From Hoylesella pleuritidis JCM 14110 (lineage in GTDB: Bacteria > Bacteroidota > Bacteroidia > Bacteroidales > Bacteroidaceae): a stretch of 64,000 nucleotides of DNA. Location: positions 1 through 64,000 of the forward strand of contig NZ_BAJN01000009.1 in NCBI RefSeq assembly GCF_000613725.1, in the 5' to 3' direction. The translations under genes were made by a program, and so were the position numbers. Shown here piece after piece: positions 9,866 to 19,951 of the stretch. The first letter of the stretch is position 1. Each line of letters begins with the position of its first letter. The notes under the pieces are model-generated. The model had not been told where the DNA came from and searched no databases. It saw only the letters and a program-made list of their open reading frames with translations.

Positions 9866-10063
9866 AAAGGGGATTTGTATGTGCTTGATTTTTAGTACAT
9901 ATAAATCCCTTTTCTATTAACGGTTACTTGCACGCTGATTAATGGTTAAACGCCGCGCGTTTAACGGTATTTCGCACGGTAATTAACAGTTAAATGCACG
10001 ATGATTGACCGTTAGTTGTAATTGGAATTATATCTGTTTGATTTTCAATGCAATATAAGTTCC
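9866..10063. repeat. 22-bp phased array 2 with flanking inverted repeats
   Basis: The array runs from 9917 to 10026 with five exact 22-bp steps (9917, 9939, 9961, 9983, 10005). Cores include TTAACGGTTAC, TTAATGGTTAA and TTAACAGTTAA; spacers include TTGCACGCTGA and ATGCACGATGA. On the left, AAAAGGGGATTTGTATGT at 9866-9883 pairs imperfectly with ACATATAAATCCCTTTT ending at 9914. On the right, GGAATTATAT at 10024-10033 pairs with ATATAAGTTCC ending at 10063. The element sits between two convergent genes, so either arm could also act as a terminator. The rest of 9694-10080 shows no gene. Confidence 0.85.
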
Positions 10064-10080
10064 ATTCAATTCTGATTCTA

Positions 10081-10980
10081 TTATTTCCTTGTTTGAGATG
10101 CAACGCGTTTGCGTAACACTAAAAGCAGCACGGAAATAATGATGAGCAGGAAACCGAAAACGATGGGAACGGTGAGGTGTTCGTTGAAAACGAGGATGCC
10201 GATAACCATTGCCGTCATCGGTTCAAAGGCTCCAAGAACCGCTACCATTGTGCTGTTTGTCTGTTTAAGGGCGATAATCAGTGTAACGTTACTGATTGCC
10301 GTGGGGAACAAACCGAGCATTACAAGATTGAAAAAAGCTTGTGGTGAGGAGATGGGTTGGATGTGACCTGTGGTGAACGAGGTGTAAAACAGCATCAAAA
10401 TCATCGTGAAAAAGAAGATGTAAAATGTGAGTTTCAACGATGGCATCTTGCGAACTTTTATCACGGGAAATGTCACCATATAGACGGCATATAGCAAACC
10501 TGCCAACATTTCAAATACAGGTCCGAGGAAAGACTTGATTTCTCCGCCTCCGCCTAATCCCGAAAGTAATGCCACCCCACCTACGGCAAGGATGATGGCA
10601 ATAGTTGTTCGCCGAGAGAGATGCTCGTGGAGAAAAGCTATCGAGAGTAAAGCCGTCCATACGGGATAGGAAAAGAGCAATGTGGTAGCTATGCCGCCGG
10701 GCATATATTTGTAACCTTCGAGCAAGGCAATAGCCGACACTGCATAGAGGGATGATAAAAAGAGAATGCGCAGGAAATCGCCGAAGCCGATGTACATTCG
10801 CGTTTTATTGAACATTAATACGCCCAACATTATCAGACATCCGAATGCAAATCGATACATCAGAACGGATGACGACCCCATCCCTTCATTCAGAACGGGA
10901 ATCGTAAAGAGTGGAATCAGACCGAAAGAGGCGGCCGAGAGAATTGCGTTGCTATATCCCTTGATGGTTGTTTTGTCCAT
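10081..10980 (-). CDS. EamA/DMT-family transporter
   Basis: A 299-residue inner-membrane protein with about ten hydrophobic helices in two EamA halves. The first half includes the segment YMPGGIATTLLFSYPVW and the second ends with VFGFLLIIISVLLLVLRK. Members export metabolites or drugs, but the substrate cannot be told from sequence. A -7 box TACCTTTG is read on the minus strand at 11011-11004, just upstream of the ATG. It is convergent with fabI. Confidence 0.85.
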   Translation of the reverse strand: MDKTTIKGYSNAILSAASFGLIPLFTIPVLNEGMGSSSVLMYRFAFGCLIMLGVLMFNKTRMYIGFGDFLRILFLSSLYAVSAIALLEGYKYMPGGIATTLLFSYPVWTALLSIAFLHEHLSRRTTIAIILAVGGVALLSGLGGGGEIKSFLGPVFEMLAGLLYAVYMVTFPVIKVRKMPSLKLTFYIFFFTMILMLFYTSFTTGHIQPISSPQAFFNLVMLGLFPTAISNVTLIIALKQTNSTMVAVLGAFEPMTAMVIGILVFNEHLTVPIVFGFLLIIISVLLLVLRKRVASQTRK

Positions 10981-11075
10981 TTTCGTTTTGTTTTAAATGC
11001 CTGCAAAGGTATTGCTTTTTTATGAGAACGACAAGTTGTAAGTGCTATTATCCTTGCCGAAAACGATAAACGAAA

Positions 11076-11108
11076 ATCCCCCGCACGCTCGAAAGCAGTG
11101 CGGGGGAT
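11076..11108 (-). terminator. Strong terminator of the SusCD operon
   Basis: ATCCCCCGCAC at 11076-11086 pairs perfectly over 11 bases with GTGCGGGGGAT at 11098-11108. Read on the minus strand, the stem is followed by a short T run, so it ends the operon that finishes at 11141. Confidence 0.85.
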
Positions 11109-11140
11109 CATAAATGGTGTGGCCATTGGGCCGCATACGT

Positions 11141-12142
11141 TTATCGATAGACTTTCACTTCACCGATAGCCATATATCCACCGGTATAAGTTTTAAGTGG
11201 AATTACACGGATATAAGGATCCGTTACAGGATTGTAAAAGCGAATATGGAGCGGTGTCGGCGCATCAACTCCGGAGAGTGTGATGGTTCCTTGGTCGGTC
11301 CACGTTTTCCAATCTTTGCTCGTTTCGACCCGTACCTGTGTCAGGAAATACTCTGAATAGCTCCCGTATGTCGTAGGATAAATGGTGATTCCGGCCACAG
11401 ACACACCGCTTCCGAAGGTGAATATCAACTTGGGATTGCGCCTGAGATAGATGGAATAATAGGTTTCCATATCGCCGTCGACCAGCTGACTGAGCGAGCG
11501 ATTATAGGTATCATAGAGTCCGAAAGACGAACCGAGAATCTCGGTGAGACCGTCCATCTTGCCGTTTGGTACGATGTTGGTAGACCGTACGTCAGCATTG
11601 ATCTGCACTTTGTTGTAATTCGTACCTACGGAAGCACCTTCGGCCGACTCGATCATCACTGCCGTGACGCCATTTTTGCCGCCGGCTGCCAATTGATCGA
11701 TGCTTTTTCCTTTCTTGATCACCACTTTTACGGGAGCCGCAGATCGCATTTCACCTTTGGCTATGGTAACAGTGGCGTTGAGAATATGGATGGAACCGGC
11801 ATCCATTACGACTGCTCCATCTTTCTTGACAGCCGCAGACGGCGCTTCCTTGACAGTTACTTTCACGTCCTGTGCTACCGGTTTGTTCAGCTTTACATAA
11901 AAAACGGCGGTGTCGTTAGGCACGATTGGCCCTGCGGGTGTCTGGAAAACACGGAGCGAGAAGTTGTTGCCTTTGGGCGTATTGGTATTGATATATGCCT
12001 TGGCATCATAGTTTTCGGCCGGCGTGGGATACAGTGTGCTGCCCACTTCGGGGTCGCTCTGGCAGGCCGCTAACAGTAAGGGCAGTGCCAACAGGGCGGG
12101 AGTTGTTTTCTTTATGATCTGTTTTATCATTTTCATTTTCAT
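11141..12142 (-). CDS. PUL surface lipoprotein with DUF1735-type and C-terminal carbohydrate-binding-like domains
   Basis: A 333-residue lipoprotein (lipobox LLAAC near residue 27) and the last gene of the SusCD operon. The N-terminal half (about residues 60-190) is a beta-sandwich typical of DUF1735 lipoproteins of polysaccharide utilisation loci. The C-terminal half (about 195-333) looks like an F5/8 type C discoidin-type domain: SQLVDGDMETYYS, then ITIYPTTYGSYSEYFLTQVRV and a final IGEVKVYR. It probably binds glycan at the cell surface. It starts 19 bases after the preceding gene stop and is followed by a strong terminator. The exact ligand is unknown. Confidence 0.75.
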   Translation of the reverse strand: MKMKMIKQIIKKTTPALLALPLLLAACQSDPEVGSTLYPTPAENYDAKAYINTNTPKGNNFSLRVFQTPAGPIVPNDTAVFYVKLNKPVAQDVKVTVKEAPSAAVKKDGAVVMDAGSIHILNATVTIAKGEMRSAAPVKVVIKKGKSIDQLAAGGKNGVTAVMIESAEGASVGTNYNKVQINADVRSTNIVPNGKMDGLTEILGSSFGLYDTYNRSLSQLVDGDMETYYSIYLRRNPKLIFTFGSGVSVAGITIYPTTYGSYSEYFLTQVRVETSKDWKTWTDQGTITLSGVDAPTPLHIRFYNPVTDPYIRVIPLKTYTGGYMAIGEVKVYR

Positions 12143-12161
12143 CTAATGGTTTGTTGATTGA

Positions 12162-13325
12162 TTACTTGCCGTCGATGCGAACATCCTGAATCCATTCGGG
12201 AACAGATACCACTTTACCCGTGTTCCTGTGTCCGGTAGCGTCGTTAATGATGTCGCCCTTGCCTTCGTTCATCTTCCAATAAGCCTCAAGTCCGGGCGTT
12301 TTCGGAGTGCATGAATACATATTGTTGATGATTTCGGACTGTGTGCGGGCCTTGGTCCATAGTCTTAATTCACTCACTTTCACATTGGCTCTGAGGTAAT
12401 CGGTGTTACCGAAGTTGATATTCTTAGCCAAATTGGTCACCTTTCCGGGTAAATCCATCGACGAGTCGAGCGCACCGTTGACGTAAAGAGAAAGTTTTTT
12501 GCCTTCGCAAACAAATGCCAAGTGGTACCATTTGTTCTCTTCAAAGAGCATTTTACTATTCATTTGTGTGCCCTGTGTCTTGATTTGGAGTCGGTTTCCT
12601 TCGATGGGGGCATCGCCGAAGCGAGTATAAATCTCGCCGTCTTTCCCCTTGGGAGCCCATCCTCCGAATAAAGCTTGGTTGTTATAGGCACCGATTGTCT
12701 TACCCAGCAGACTCATATTAACACACATCTCCAATGTCCACTCGGTGAGGGCGAGTTCGGTTCGCATCGTGAAATGGATGTTATGGGTGCTGTTGATGAC
12801 AGGAACGGGCTGGATAACAACTTGATCTAAGATATAGACAATGGTGCTCCCGGATGCCAAGACGTTCTTACGACCGTCCTTACTTGCGAGTTTCAGCGCT
12901 ACGGCATACTTCTCTCCGCTTTTCTTTAAAGCAGCACTCAGCGGGTTAACGGTGAGTTTCAGCGCCTGCGAAGCAGACTGTCCGGGCTCGATCGAAATCT
13001 CGCTTGTAGAGAGACTGAACTGATCTGCGGGCAGCGCTTTGTACGAAGTCTCGTTGCGTCGATTAAAAGCCGTGACGGCGGCAGTGTCTGCTGCAATCTC
13101 AAACGTGCATTTTTCGTCGGTCGGATCAGAGAGACGCACATTCAGTTCTTGTGTCACTGCCTCTTTACCGAGTGTGATTTTGACAGACGTATTACCATCT
13201 GTCTGCGTCTGTGCAATATAGGCTTGATTGGTCAATACGGAATATTCGGCGTTGTTGCACGATGAGAGCGCAAGGGTTCCGGCCGTCATTCCGCACAGTA
13301 TCAATGATGCTATGTTGTGTTTCAT
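12162..13325 (-). CDS. PUL lipoprotein: DUF1735 plus LamG/concanavalin-like domain
   Basis: A 387-residue lipoprotein (lipobox LALSSC near residue 22). Residues about 30-165 form a DUF1735 beta domain (LPADQFSLSTSEISIEPGQS). Residues about 180-385 form a LamG-like jelly roll, with WTLEMCVNMS, NKWYHLAFVCEGKKLSLYVNG and a final LEAYWKMNEGKGDIINDATG. Proteins of this build sit on the surface next to SusD and bind glycan. It lies between the GH18 gene and the last lipoprotein with 19-base gaps on both sides, so cotranscription is very likely. Confidence 0.8.
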   Translation of the reverse strand: MKHNIASLILCGMTAGTLALSSCNNAEYSVLTNQAYIAQTQTDGNTSVKITLGKEAVTQELNVRLSDPTDEKCTFEIAADTAAVTAFNRRNETSYKALPADQFSLSTSEISIEPGQSASQALKLTVNPLSAALKKSGEKYAVALKLASKDGRKNVLASGSTIVYILDQVVIQPVPVINSTHNIHFTMRTELALTEWTLEMCVNMSLLGKTIGAYNNQALFGGWAPKGKDGEIYTRFGDAPIEGNRLQIKTQGTQMNSKMLFEENKWYHLAFVCEGKKLSLYVNGALDSSMDLPGKVTNLAKNINFGNTDYLRANVKVSELRLWTKARTQSEIINNMYSCTPKTPGLEAYWKMNEGKGDIINDATGHRNTGKVVSVPEWIQDVRIDGK

Positions 13326-13344
13326 TTTGTTTGTTGTTTAGTGA

Positions 13345-14445
13345 TTAGTGAACGGACGGGTTCATAATTTGAATGGCCCGACGCAGGAAAGGATAAGTAA
13401 CGGCTGCTGACGAACCGTATTCATATTCCATATGATAGGTTCCTACGCCTCCTTTTCGATAAGACTTACCGTTGTATTCGGGGCTCCAATAAGCGAAACC
13501 AAGCAGCGACGGCACCACAGTTCCATCCGGAGTGGTGAAGTTTACACCGCCGGAGCTGGCGTAACGTTCGAAGTTTTCACAGACGATCAGCTTCTTGGCT
13601 ACTTGCTCGGGAGTAAGATATGCCTTGAAATGTTCGACTTGTCGGGCATAGCGTCCATTCAAACCGCTGTTAGAACTGCCGCCATACGCCTGCAAAATGA
13701 AGTAATCGAAATGCGAACCGAGTGAATCTAAGAATGCTTCGGGCTCTCCGTCGACCACCAACAAACGGCCGGTGCCCGACTTGGGACCGATTCGTTTCGA
13801 GAGCGTTTGCACAAACTTGGTCATTACCTTCTTGTTTTCCCAAAGCTCTCTATCGGTTGCAAAGGGTTGCGCATAGCTGGGTTCGGCATCAATATCGAAA
13901 CCATCGTAGTTGTATTTGTCAATCGTATCGCAGATGGCATTTGCAAACTTCTCGGTTGCTGCGAGCTGAGATGCTTCGTCTTTACCCCATCCCCAGAACT
14001 TGTGTCGCCATTCCTTAAAAGTCATTCCGGCTGCTTTCTTATCTGCGGGAATCTCTGGTGTGATCTGATCTCCTATGTCGAAGACGAGGAAACAGATAAG
14101 AGCTTTCGTACCTTTGGTTTGTTGTACGAAACGAAGATCACGCAATTGGGCCTCCGACGGATTTTTCCAGTTGCCCCAAAGAGAAACGAAATCGGTGCTG
14201 TCAGGCAGTCCGGCAAGTGAGTTTTCAAGTACAACGCCGCTACCGGTCCAGTTTCCGAACCAGCCGAACGACATCTGGTGATCGCTCTTTTTGTATTCGC
14301 GAAGCTGCGCATAGTAGGCTTCGCTCTTGTTGGTTTTTGTTAAATCTGCCGGGTCTTTAATCTCTGTGTCGGTCCAATCGCTGCAAGACGATAGGGCCAT
14401 TACGCTGCAGGCAGATAACAGAAACGTCTTCAATATATTCTTCAT
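13345..14445 (-). CDS. GH18 lipoprotein (endo-beta-N-acetylglucosaminidase-like)
   Basis: A 366-residue lipoprotein (lipobox ALSSC near residue 21) with a GH18 barrel. The catalytic signature is YDGFDIDAEPSY, which keeps the DxDxE pattern including the acid glutamate. Downstream segments FDYFILQAYGG and LGFAYWSPEYNG are later strands of the barrel. GH18 enzymes of this type in Bacteroidetes PULs cleave the chitobiose core of N-glycans or act as inactive glycan-binding proteins; the intact DxDxE favours activity. It lies 27 bases after susD in the same operon. The N-glycan assignment is inference from gene order. Confidence 0.8.
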   Translation of the reverse strand: MKNILKTFLLSACSVMALSSCSDWTDTEIKDPADLTKTNKSEAYYAQLREYKKSDHQMSFGWFGNWTGSGVVLENSLAGLPDSTDFVSLWGNWKNPSEAQLRDLRFVQQTKGTKALICFLVFDIGDQITPEIPADKKAAGMTFKEWRHKFWGWGKDEASQLAATEKFANAICDTIDKYNYDGFDIDAEPSYAQPFATDRELWENKKVMTKFVQTLSKRIGPKSGTGRLLVVDGEPEAFLDSLGSHFDYFILQAYGGSSNSGLNGRYARQVEHFKAYLTPEQVAKKLIVCENFERYASSGGVNFTTPDGTVVPSLLGFAYWSPEYNGKSYRKGGVGTYHMEYEYGSSAAVTYPFLRRAIQIMNPSVH

Positions 14446-14472
14446 TGTGTATATTCGTTTTACGTTTTACAA

Positions 14473-16028
14473 TTATTTCTTCTGCCACCACATTTTGGTT
14501 GCATAGTCATCGGCACCGCCCAAGAGTTCGACTGCCTTGACATAGTTGGCCGCATTGTTGATGGTCTCATCGTTATCGAATGGGATTCGGTTCGGCACGC
14601 GTATGTTATAGCTGCCCGTACTCTGTGCAACGGGGAAGACTTTTGGGTAACCTGTGCGGCGAATTTCATTCCATCCCTCTTGTCCTTCGGGAAAAAGTGC
14701 AATCCATTTCTGCGTAATCAGACGCTCGAGTTTCACCTCGTCGGATGCCGAGTCATCCCATTTGATGGTGATGGTACTCACTGCCGATTCGTCGTGTCCA
14801 TATCCGCCGTTGGCGTCTTGATAGTTAGCTCGGTAGAAGTAGCATCTGCCAGGTAAGCATCTGCACCTGAAGCACCCCACTGATCGAATGAAAGCTTCAC
14901 GCCTTTTTCATACAGCGACTGGGCTGTTCCGCCCATTCCGCTCCATCCGATCAATGCACCCTCGGCGCGGCAGAATGCCATTTCAGCTGCGGTTAACCAC
15001 ACGCCGCGCGTGTTCTGCTTGACATTGGCTGCCGAATAGAGTTTATCGGCATTAGCTTTGTTACCGATTTTGGCACCGGCTAAGCATCCGATAATTTCGC
15101 GTGAGCCCGAAGTGGCAGGCGTATTGAAGTATTTCGTGATGCGAGGATCCTTGAATCCTGTCATAAAACTCTCCAAATCAGCGCACGCCCGACTGTCACC
15201 CCACTCCACGGAAGTCTTATATTGTCCGTTGGGAATATATGTGATGGCACAGTTTTCGGCGTTTTCCGTAATCACGCCGGCCTTAACGGCAGCCTCACCG
15301 ACCTGCTTTGCGAGCGCTGGATCAACGTAACGGATGCGGATTGCAATGCGGAGCTTCAGCGAATTGGCAAATTTGAGCCAGCTACTGAACTTTCCTCCGT
15401 ATACTTTATCATACTCTTCGCTCGACTTCAAGTCAGGATTTGCAGCCAATAAAGGCTGTAAAATCGTAGTGGCCGTATCGAGACAAGCAATCAAATGCTT
15501 GTAAACTTTCTCCTGAGAAGAATACGCATTGGGGTCGCTTTCGGCTCCGATGGGTAGTGGTCCGTACATATCCGTCAGGCGAAGAAACTCCTGACTACGC
15601 AGAATCAGTGCCCAAGCGTAGTTGATTCCCTGGCGATTGGTCAGGCGGGCAACTTCATTAAAGGCTGAGACTACCTTTGGCATTGCATCCTTGAAAGGGT
15701 AACGCACCCAACTGTTGGGGGCATTGAAGCGTGCGAAATTCTTCTCGGCAAAGCCGTTGTTGGCGTAAGTCATATAGCGACCCAGGTAATTTCCGATGAG
15801 GTCTATATTCATTTGGTAAGCGTTTTCCTGCTCGGGGAACGCCTCATTCTGCATCTGTGTGATGAAGGATGCTGTGATATAGTTGTCTCGTTTGAGCTCT
15901 TCGGCCGACGCTTTTGTACCCGGTCGGTTGGCTGACTCAAAGCCGTCGGTGCACGAAGTCAATGCTCCGAAACCCGCAGCAATGATTGCACAAGAGGCGA
16001 AAGCTTTGCTTATATTGTTGTATTTCAT
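14473..16028 (-). pseudogene. SusD-like glycan-binding lipoprotein, one-base frameshift
   Basis: SusD family outer-membrane lipoprotein (SusD/RagB; lipobox ALTSC near residue 26) that lids the partner SusC pore. The N-terminal frame runs from 16028 and ends after ATSTEL; the remaining frame carries NYQDANGGYGHDE, then the family C-terminus with LITQKWIALFPEGQEGWNEI and FDNDETINNAANY. The break lies near 14828. Adding one base (for example a third A in CTAAC) gives 518 residues, a normal SusD-like length. Both parts are well conserved. It starts 34 bases after the susC stop. Confidence 0.88.
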
Positions 16029-16062
16029 ATCAATCTTGTCTATACATTATATATATGGTTGC

Positions 16063-19000
16063 TTAAAACTTCAACTTTATGTTGAAACCTAACGTGCGGA
16101 GACTCGGCTGCATAAAGTAGTCGAAACCCTGATAGTAGGTTCCTGTGGACGCAGTTGACTCGGGATCGAACGGTGCCTTGCAGTAAATCATAAAGAGGTT
16201 GTTAGCCGTTAAGCCCAACGACAACTCTGTTCCACCGAGCATCTTGCGCGGGAATGTGTAGCCGATGTGTGCTTCTTGCAGGCGTGCATTGGTGGCACTG
16301 TAAATGTATTCAGACCAAATTGGGTTGTCGCCACCTACTACTGAGTAATAGTTTTCGGCTGGAACGCGCCCAGTGTTGACGGGAACACCGCCGGCGTTAC
16401 GGGCCTTTGCTGAAGCTTTAGATACACCGTAAGCGTCGAGAAGAGCCTGTGTCTGCGAGAGAACGATGCCTCCGAAGCGAGCTGTAATGACGAAACCAAG
16501 GTTGAAACCACGCCAACTGAAATCGTTGGAGAAGCCTATATTGCCTTTCGGTAATACTGAACCGCGATATTGCGGATTGGAAAGGTTCTCCTGAATGACG
16601 TTACCTTTTGAGTCGAGAGCGATATTTCCTTCTGCATCGCGCTTGAAATCAGTGCTCGTATAGATGTCACCCATTGTGCCGCCTTTCTTCAAAATGACTT
16701 CGGCTCCGCTCAAACCGCCTTGCTTTACTACCTCATTGGGATCGTCAAGAAGGTCTATAATCTTGTTGCGATTGGCACTGTAAGTCAGCGAACTGCTCCA
16801 ATCAAACTCACCCCAAGACTTGTTATAACCGATAGTTAGCTCGATACCGCGGTTGCGTACGTTACCGGTCTGGATGTATTCTGCATTATAACCTTCGGCC
16901 GCTGTAATGGAACGGAGGAACGTTTGTTTGCGAGTGTTCGACTGATAGAGCGTCAGATCCAACGTCAAAGCATTCTTAAAGAAGCGTGCTGTGATACCGG
17001 CTTCCCACGAATCGGTACGTTCGGGATAAAAAGTTTTAGGGAATTTGTAAGTCACTGTCCTGTAAGTGCCCGACCTCGGGTCGTATTCGTAACGCCATTT
17101 AGACGTGATATTAGGTTTGATAGCTGAACCAACCGATGCCCACGAGCCGCGAACTTTCAAGTAATTGATGAACTCCGGCAACTGCGCCATTGATGAGATG
17201 ACAGCCGAAGCACCCACAGAAGGATAGAAGAACGACTCGTGCGAGGTGCCGTCGAGTGCCGAATCCCAGTCGTTACGACCTGTCAGCGTGAGGAAAAGCA
17301 TACTGCGCCAACCCAATTCAACGTTTGCAAAGAGCGAGTTAATATAGTGTCTGTTGTGATCATAGATAGGACGGTTATCATTGGTAGGTGTTCCATAATC
17401 GATGGAATTAGGCGTGAAGATATTCGACGGAGCCTTCAAACCACCCTGAAAACCGGTTACATCATATTTGGTTCGTGAAAAAGAGCCACCTAAGTTGGAT
17501 GCAATAGAGAAAGTCTCGAACGACTTATTGATATTGAACATCAAATCGCCGTAGAGCGACTGGTCGTTGATTTTATCGTAACCATAGAATCCGTACTTCG
17601 AGTGTGCAAACAAATCGATAGTTGAAGCATAGCGTTTGTCTTCCTGTTTGGTAGCTGCATCGTCCCAACGCAGACGTCCGGTGATGTCCACCCAATCTGT
17701 AATCTTGTACTTAATACTACCACTTACCATATAGCGATTGCGCTGGTTGGTGCGGTTCATACGCTTAGCCACCCAATAAGGGTTCTGCATTTTGAGCGCA
17801 TCTCCATAGTTCCAGTTCTGCACGTGGATGCCGCGTGCAGGATCGAAAATCTCGAATGTGCGGATGGCATCAAAGCTCTCGCCGCGTGGGAAAGATAAGT
17901 CGATGTCAGCGGGTTGAAATATTGGCCCTGCGCCGTTAAGTTACGGTCGTTCTCTTTGATGTAGTTGAAACTGAAATCGACAGTCATCCGATCTTTCAGC
18001 AACGATGTGGTGTTACGGAAAGTGAAGTTGTAACGATCGTATTTGTTATTGGGAATGATTCCCGAAGCGTTCGTCGTACCCACCGAAAGATAGGTTTGGT
18101 TCTTGTCGGTACCCGTTGTCAAGGCTACATTATTCTGTATGTTGGTACCCGTATTGAAGAAATTCTTCGGGTCGTATTTGCCGTAAGCCGATGCCGTACG
18201 CGGCCCCCAAGACTTCACTTCACCCGGTCTGTTGATGTATTCATTCTGGAATTCGGGCATCTTGAACGGATTGGCGAACTGCGAACTATGACTGATCGTT
18301 ACGCTCACCTTACCCTCTTTACCTTTCTTTGTTGTGATCATAATCACGCCCTGAGCTGCAGCCGAACCGTAAAGAGCAGCTGCGGCCGGACCGCTTAATA
18401 CGCTGATAGACTCGATGTCTTCCGGATTCAGGTCGGCAATACCCTCTGATCCCGGTTGGTTTGCATAGATATTGCTCGACTTGTCACCCTGAGACGTGTT
18501 GGTGATAGGCACACCGTCAATGACGTACAGCGCCTGGTTGCTCTGCGTAAGCGACTTCGGACCGCGCATAACGACGCGTGTTGCGCCACCCATTCCGGCC
18601 GAAGAAGCATTGATGTTGACGCCGGCCACCTTGCCGGAAAGCGAATTCATAAAGTTGGCACTCTTCACTGTGGTGAGGCTTTCGCCACCAACCTTCTGTA
18701 CATTGTAACTCAACGCCTTCTCTGAACGCTTGATACCGAGGGCCGTTACCACCACTTCTTCGATTTGACGAGACTCGGGTTGCAGGACGATTGAGAGTCG
18801 GCCGTTGGCCGGAACAGTCACTTCCTGGGTCTTATACCCCAAATAACTCACTACGAGGACGCCTCCTGCGGGGGCTGAAATGGTAAATTTCCCGTCAAGA
18901 TCGGTCACAGTTCCGCCTTGTACTCCTTTTACTCTGACGGTCGCTCCGATGACAGTCTCACCGCTGTTGTCCGTTACCACACCCGTAACTTTTACGTTGC

Positions 19001-19175
19001 CGTCTGCCGGCAGCATACGCATTCCGCTCGCAGTAGTGCGAGGACCGTTCGCCGCCAGTGCCAAAATGTATCTTGCCGAGGTGCTGCCACTGATGTGGGC
19101 AGAACTTTTGGCCGATGCATTTATGCACAGACAAGGCAAAAGAACGGCTAATGTTAGGATCTTTTCCTTCTTCAT
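16063..19175 (-). pseudogene. SusC-like TonB-dependent outer-membrane transporter, one-base frameshift
   Basis: Outer-membrane TonB-dependent porin for oligosaccharide import, SusC/RagA family. In order: signal peptide (residues 1-23), carboxypeptidase-D-like regulatory domain (about 60-135, VKVTGVVTDNSGETVIGATV), a TonB-box-like segment IEEVVVTALG, plug domain (ALYVIDGVPI, then SISVLSGPAAAALYGSAAAQG), and a barrel ending in an aromatic-rich strand (LRTLGFNIKLKF). No STN domain is visible. The frame breaks near 17895, where TYL is followed by SHAAR in one frame and FPRGESFDAIRTFEIFD in the other. Adding one T to a TTT run restores 1037 residues. It is the first gene of the operon. Confidence 0.9.
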
Positions 19176-19435
19176 AAATGATGTTAGTGAATGTAATGTA
19201 ATGTTGTTTAAGATATCTCTTTTTACGCGTGCCGCACTGATTTCGCAGTCGGCAAACTGTCTGCCGGCATACGTTTCTCACAAAACACGATTATTGTTGT
19301 CTGTCAAATGTAACTCAGTTAGGCTGATTGCGGTTTAAAGTTTAATGCTCCTAAATACCCTTATTAGTATATATAGATGCTTGTTTGTTATCGTTATTTG
19401 GTTTATTTATTATACCCTCTTTTAGTTATCTTTGT

Positions 19436-19468
19436 GCAAAAGTACGACAAAAATGTAAATGTACCAAA
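19436..19468 (-). promoter_or_regulatory. Promoter of the SusCD operon
   Basis: On the minus strand TTTG starts at 19468 and TACTTTTG starts at 19444, with a 20-base spacer. This is a near-consensus Bacteroidetes promoter and implies a leader of roughly 250 bases before the susC ATG at 19175. Confidence 0.7.
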
Positions 19469-19576
19469 TAGTTTTTCAATTATTTGCGTTTTATTGTTCC
19501 CTAATTCGGCGTATCGGTCCACAGTAAGATGCAGGTCCGTTGCATCTCAAACGGGGAAATATAGGATTAGAATTAA

Positions 19577-19870
19577 ATGAGAATTGTATCTTGTTGAAAA
19601 TCAAATAGATATAAATTTATTTCTAATTAACCATTAATCACCGTGCAATTAACCGTTAGTCACACTGCGAAAAGCCGTTAAACGCACGCCATTTAACCGT
19701 TAGTCATAATGTGTTTAACCGTTAAATAGGAATAGATTTGTATGTAGTTGAGAATTAGTTATATACAAAGCTAAATTTATTTATATTCTTTTGGCTTCCT
19801 TCTTAAACCACAGTGACTCTCTGTTTACAGCCCCTTGTCTCTCTAATTTAGGGGGCGAAGAAGAATTATA
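19577..19870. repeat. Composite element: 22-bp phased array 3, inverted repeats, GC hairpin
   Basis: The array has five 22-bp steps at 19627, 19649, 19671, 19693 and 19715 (to 19736), with cores TTAACCATTAA, TTAACCGTTAG and TTAACCGTTAA. AT-rich imperfect inverted repeats with TTGAAAATCAA-like centres flank it at 19577-19620 and 19732-19780. About 90 bases further on (19826-19870) lies a module containing CTCTAATTTAGGGGGC followed by GAAGAAGAATTAT. The element sits between the divergent susC and serB genes. The rest of 19176-19951 holds only the two promoters. Confidence 0.8.
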
Positions 19871-19951
19871 AATGCTGAAACGCGAATTAAGAATTATTAT
19901 TTGGATATTTTACAAGAATCCATTAACTTCGCGACTAAAAGCAAAGCAGAT

